Origin: an uncultured Cryptobacterium sp.
GTDB taxonomy: Bacteria; Actinomycetota; Coriobacteriia; Coriobacteriales; Eggerthellaceae
Assembly (NCBI GenBank): GCA_958410215.1
Contig: CATYOF010000020.1
Coordinates: 1 to 22,681, forward strand
Direction: 5' to 3'
DNA: 22,681 nucleotides
Part shown: piece after piece, positions 21,581 through 22,681 of the stretch
Numbering within the stretch: the stretch's first letter is position 1
How the letters are laid out: each line of letters begins with the position of its first letter
The notes under the pieces: model-generated
The model's input: only the letters and a program-made list of their open reading frames with translations
Database searches by the model: none
Told to the model about the DNA's origin: nothing
Made by a program: the position numbers and the translations under genes

Positions 21581-22141
21581 ATGAGCACCATTGATGAAAT
21601 TCTTGCTTTTAATAAAAAGTTTGTGGAAAAAGAATCTTACAAACGCTATGAAACCGACAAATACCCCGACAAAAAGCTTGCAATTGTTAGCTGTATGGAT
21701 ACAAGGTTGACAGAATTGCTTCCTGCGGCGCTTGGCCTTAAAAACGGCGATGCGAAGATAATCAAAAATGCAGGAGGGGTAATATCTCATCCTTTTGGTA
21801 GCGTAATTAGAAGCTTGTTGGTGGCTATATACGAATTGGGAGTTACTACCATCATGGTAATTGGTCACAGTAATTGTGGCGCACAGCATATGAATGCCAA
21901 GGAGATGATTGATCATATGCTCAAGGCAGGAATATCGCGGGATCATATTGCGATGATGGATTATTGCGGCATTGATTTCGAAAAGTGGCTTGCTGGTTTT
22001 GGTGATGGGGAAGAAAGTGTACGAAAAACGGTAGAAACTATTGCGCATCATCCTCTTATTCCCACCTCAGTAGAAGTAGAGGGCTTTATTATTGATTCAA
22101 AAACAGGGAAGCTCACCAAAATTGAACAGAGTGATTCATAA
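21581..22141 (+). CDS. Beta-class carbonic anhydrase
   Basis: Interconverts CO2 and bicarbonate. The 186-residue chain carries the zinc and catalytic residues of the beta class: Cys38, Asp40 and Arg42 in SCMDTRL, and His96 and Cys99 in GHSNCG. NAGGVISHPFGSVIRSLL in between is typical as well. The short form resembles Bacillus YtiB more than the ~220-residue Can type. It could supply bicarbonate to acetyl-CoA carboxylase for fatty-acid synthesis, which would fit the nearby fabK. GAGGTT precedes ATG 21581. It follows ygbA after 53 bases. Confidence 0.92.
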   Translation: MSTIDEILAFNKKFVEKESYKRYETDKYPDKKLAIVSCMDTRLTELLPAALGLKNGDAKIIKNAGGVISHPFGSVIRSLLVAIYELGVTTIMVIGHSNCGAQHMNAKEMIDHMLKAGISRDHIAMMDYCGIDFEKWLAGFGDGEESVRKTVETIAHHPLIPTSVEVEGFIIDSKTGKLTKIEQSDS

Positions 22142-22214
22142 CTTGAAAGAGACAATGGTATAGTTTTGAAAGTTGTAAAGCTATTTTGAACATGAGGGAG
22201 CGGGAGAAAAACTG

Positions 22215-22373
22215 ATGGCGAAAAAAAGTCGTAAAGAGACAAGAGAAATAGAAGAACAGCTCCGCAAGGAAGCAGAACAGGAAAGAAAGAAGACACGCAT
22301 CTTTCTTATTGTTGCCGTAGTGGCAGTGGTTGCTATTTTGGCTTATGCCATCTATGAGCGTGTTCTTTCGTAA
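22215..22373 (+). CDS. Small single-pass membrane protein, 52 residues
   Basis: A short open frame that starts with ATG 22215, has GAGGGAGCGGGAG (22194-22206) upstream, and ends TAA at 22371-22373. Residues 1-28 are highly charged and helical (many Lys, Arg, Glu; possible coiled coil, EEQLRKEAEQERKK). Residues 29-46 are a hydrophobic segment (IFLIVAVVAVVAILAYAI) that can span the membrane. The end is YERVLS. No signal cleavage site. Function unknown; the charged helix plus one span is seen in small anchoring or stress proteins. It lies 73 bases after the carbonic anhydrase gene and a terminator is found further down. Confidence 0.75.
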   Translation: MAKKSRKETREIEEQLRKEAEQERKKTRIFLIVAVVAVVAILAYAIYERVLS

Positions 22374-22546
22374 CTATAAATAACACTTTTCTTATTAAAG
22401 CTACACGGAAGTAAGTAATCTGACTTTATTACTACGTAACAAGAACTGCTTACTCATAAGTGTACGAGTGAGAAGATCAGTCGAAATAACTAACCTACAC
22501 GTAAAAGCGTCAATCGAATAACTAATCTTCTTTTACAATTCCCCCT
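22374..22546. repeat. Repeat-containing spacer after the small membrane protein
   Basis: The stretch has a short imperfect direct repeat, TCAGTCGAAATAACTAACC (22477-22495) and TCAATCGAATAACTAATC (22510-22527). Small inverted pairs include GTAAAA/TTTTAC (22501-22506/22531-22536) and CTTACTC/GAGTGAG (22449-22455/22466-22472). No open frame of note is seen. The units could be operators or a remnant of a repeat array. Confidence 0.4.
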
Positions 22547-22571
22547 AAAGCCCCTTCGCGGGCTTTTCTTT
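22547..22571 (+). terminator. Rho-independent terminator
   Basis: AAAGCCC (22547-22553) pairs with GGGCTTT (22560-22566) around a CTTCGC loop and is followed by TCTTTTT. It would end the run fabK-ygbA-carbonic anhydrase-small membrane protein. Confidence 0.85.
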
Positions 22572-22659
22572 TTCAAAAATCTTTTCATCTATATCCCCAG
22601 GTCATCATGAGATTAACCTCCCTTTAAGAAAAATAATCCCAAAAAGTTAAAAAAAGTTG

Positions 22660-22665
22660 TTGACA
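22660..22665 (+). promoter_or_regulatory. Candidate -35 box (TTGACA) at the window edge
   Basis: A consensus TTGACA follows an A-rich stretch (22627-22657) that resembles an UP element. The matching -10 box would fall just beyond the window. It may drive a strong downstream gene such as an rRNA or tRNA operon; that part is inference. Confidence 0.5.
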
Positions 22666-22681
22666 GAGCGGGGGGATGAGA

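Overview
The window looks like a chromosomal segment of a Gram-positive, low-to-mid GC bacterium. An actinobacterial lineage of the Coriobacteriia (Eggerthellaceae-like) is the best guess from the gene set: zinc-type L33, SecE with a long Lys/Ala tail, FabK, LutABC, an aroD-aroE-LysR cluster, DUF4013 and YgbA_NO proteins. This assignment is inference, because no marker search could be run. No phage, IS transposase, CRISPR or plasmid genes are visible.

Layout. 1-2936 is a translation/secretion block on the + strand: the 3' end of tuf, rpmG, tRNA-Trp(CCA), secE, nusG, rplK and rplA, closed by a strong terminator. 3067-4838 is aroD-aroE, also closed by a terminator. 4852-5046 is a long imperfect palindrome, followed by a LysR regulator (5143-6021). 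A small HEAT-like protein (6256-6858) precedes an NAD-type isocitrate dehydrogenase and an AcnA-family aconitase (7113-10936). A large unrecognised membrane protein fills 11071-13059. A 460-base gene-free stretch with two more palindromic elements (13210-13381 and 13411-13600) separates it from lutCBA, which lies on the minus strand (13604-16624). A divergent region then leads into an L10-type leader with attenuator and into rplJ-rplL (17041-18088). The end of the window holds a DUF4013 membrane protein with a Q/P-rich and acidic tail, fabK, a YgbA-type nitrosative-stress protein, a beta-carbonic anhydrase and a 52-residue membrane protein that is easily overlooked.

How the genes fit together. 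icd and acn catalyse citrate to 2-oxoglutarate, probably to supply glutamate. LutABC oxidises L-lactate to pyruvate through iron-sulfur proteins. aroD/aroE carry out the dehydroquinate-dehydroshikimate-shikimate steps, or a catabolic quinate/shikimate route if the adjacent LysR controls them. The usual rplKAJL cluster is split by about 14 kb of metabolic genes, and rplL is not followed by rpoB.

Most worth a second look are the two structurally matching ~190-195 bp imperfect palindromes (4852-5046 and 13411-13600), which look like members of one dispersed non-coding repeat family. Others are a third palindrome beside the second one, an altered cluster-ligand motif in the aconitase, a C-terminal extension on ribosomal protein L11, and several perfect inverted or direct repeats in promoter regions (aroD, icd, lut, DUF4013 gene, fabK).
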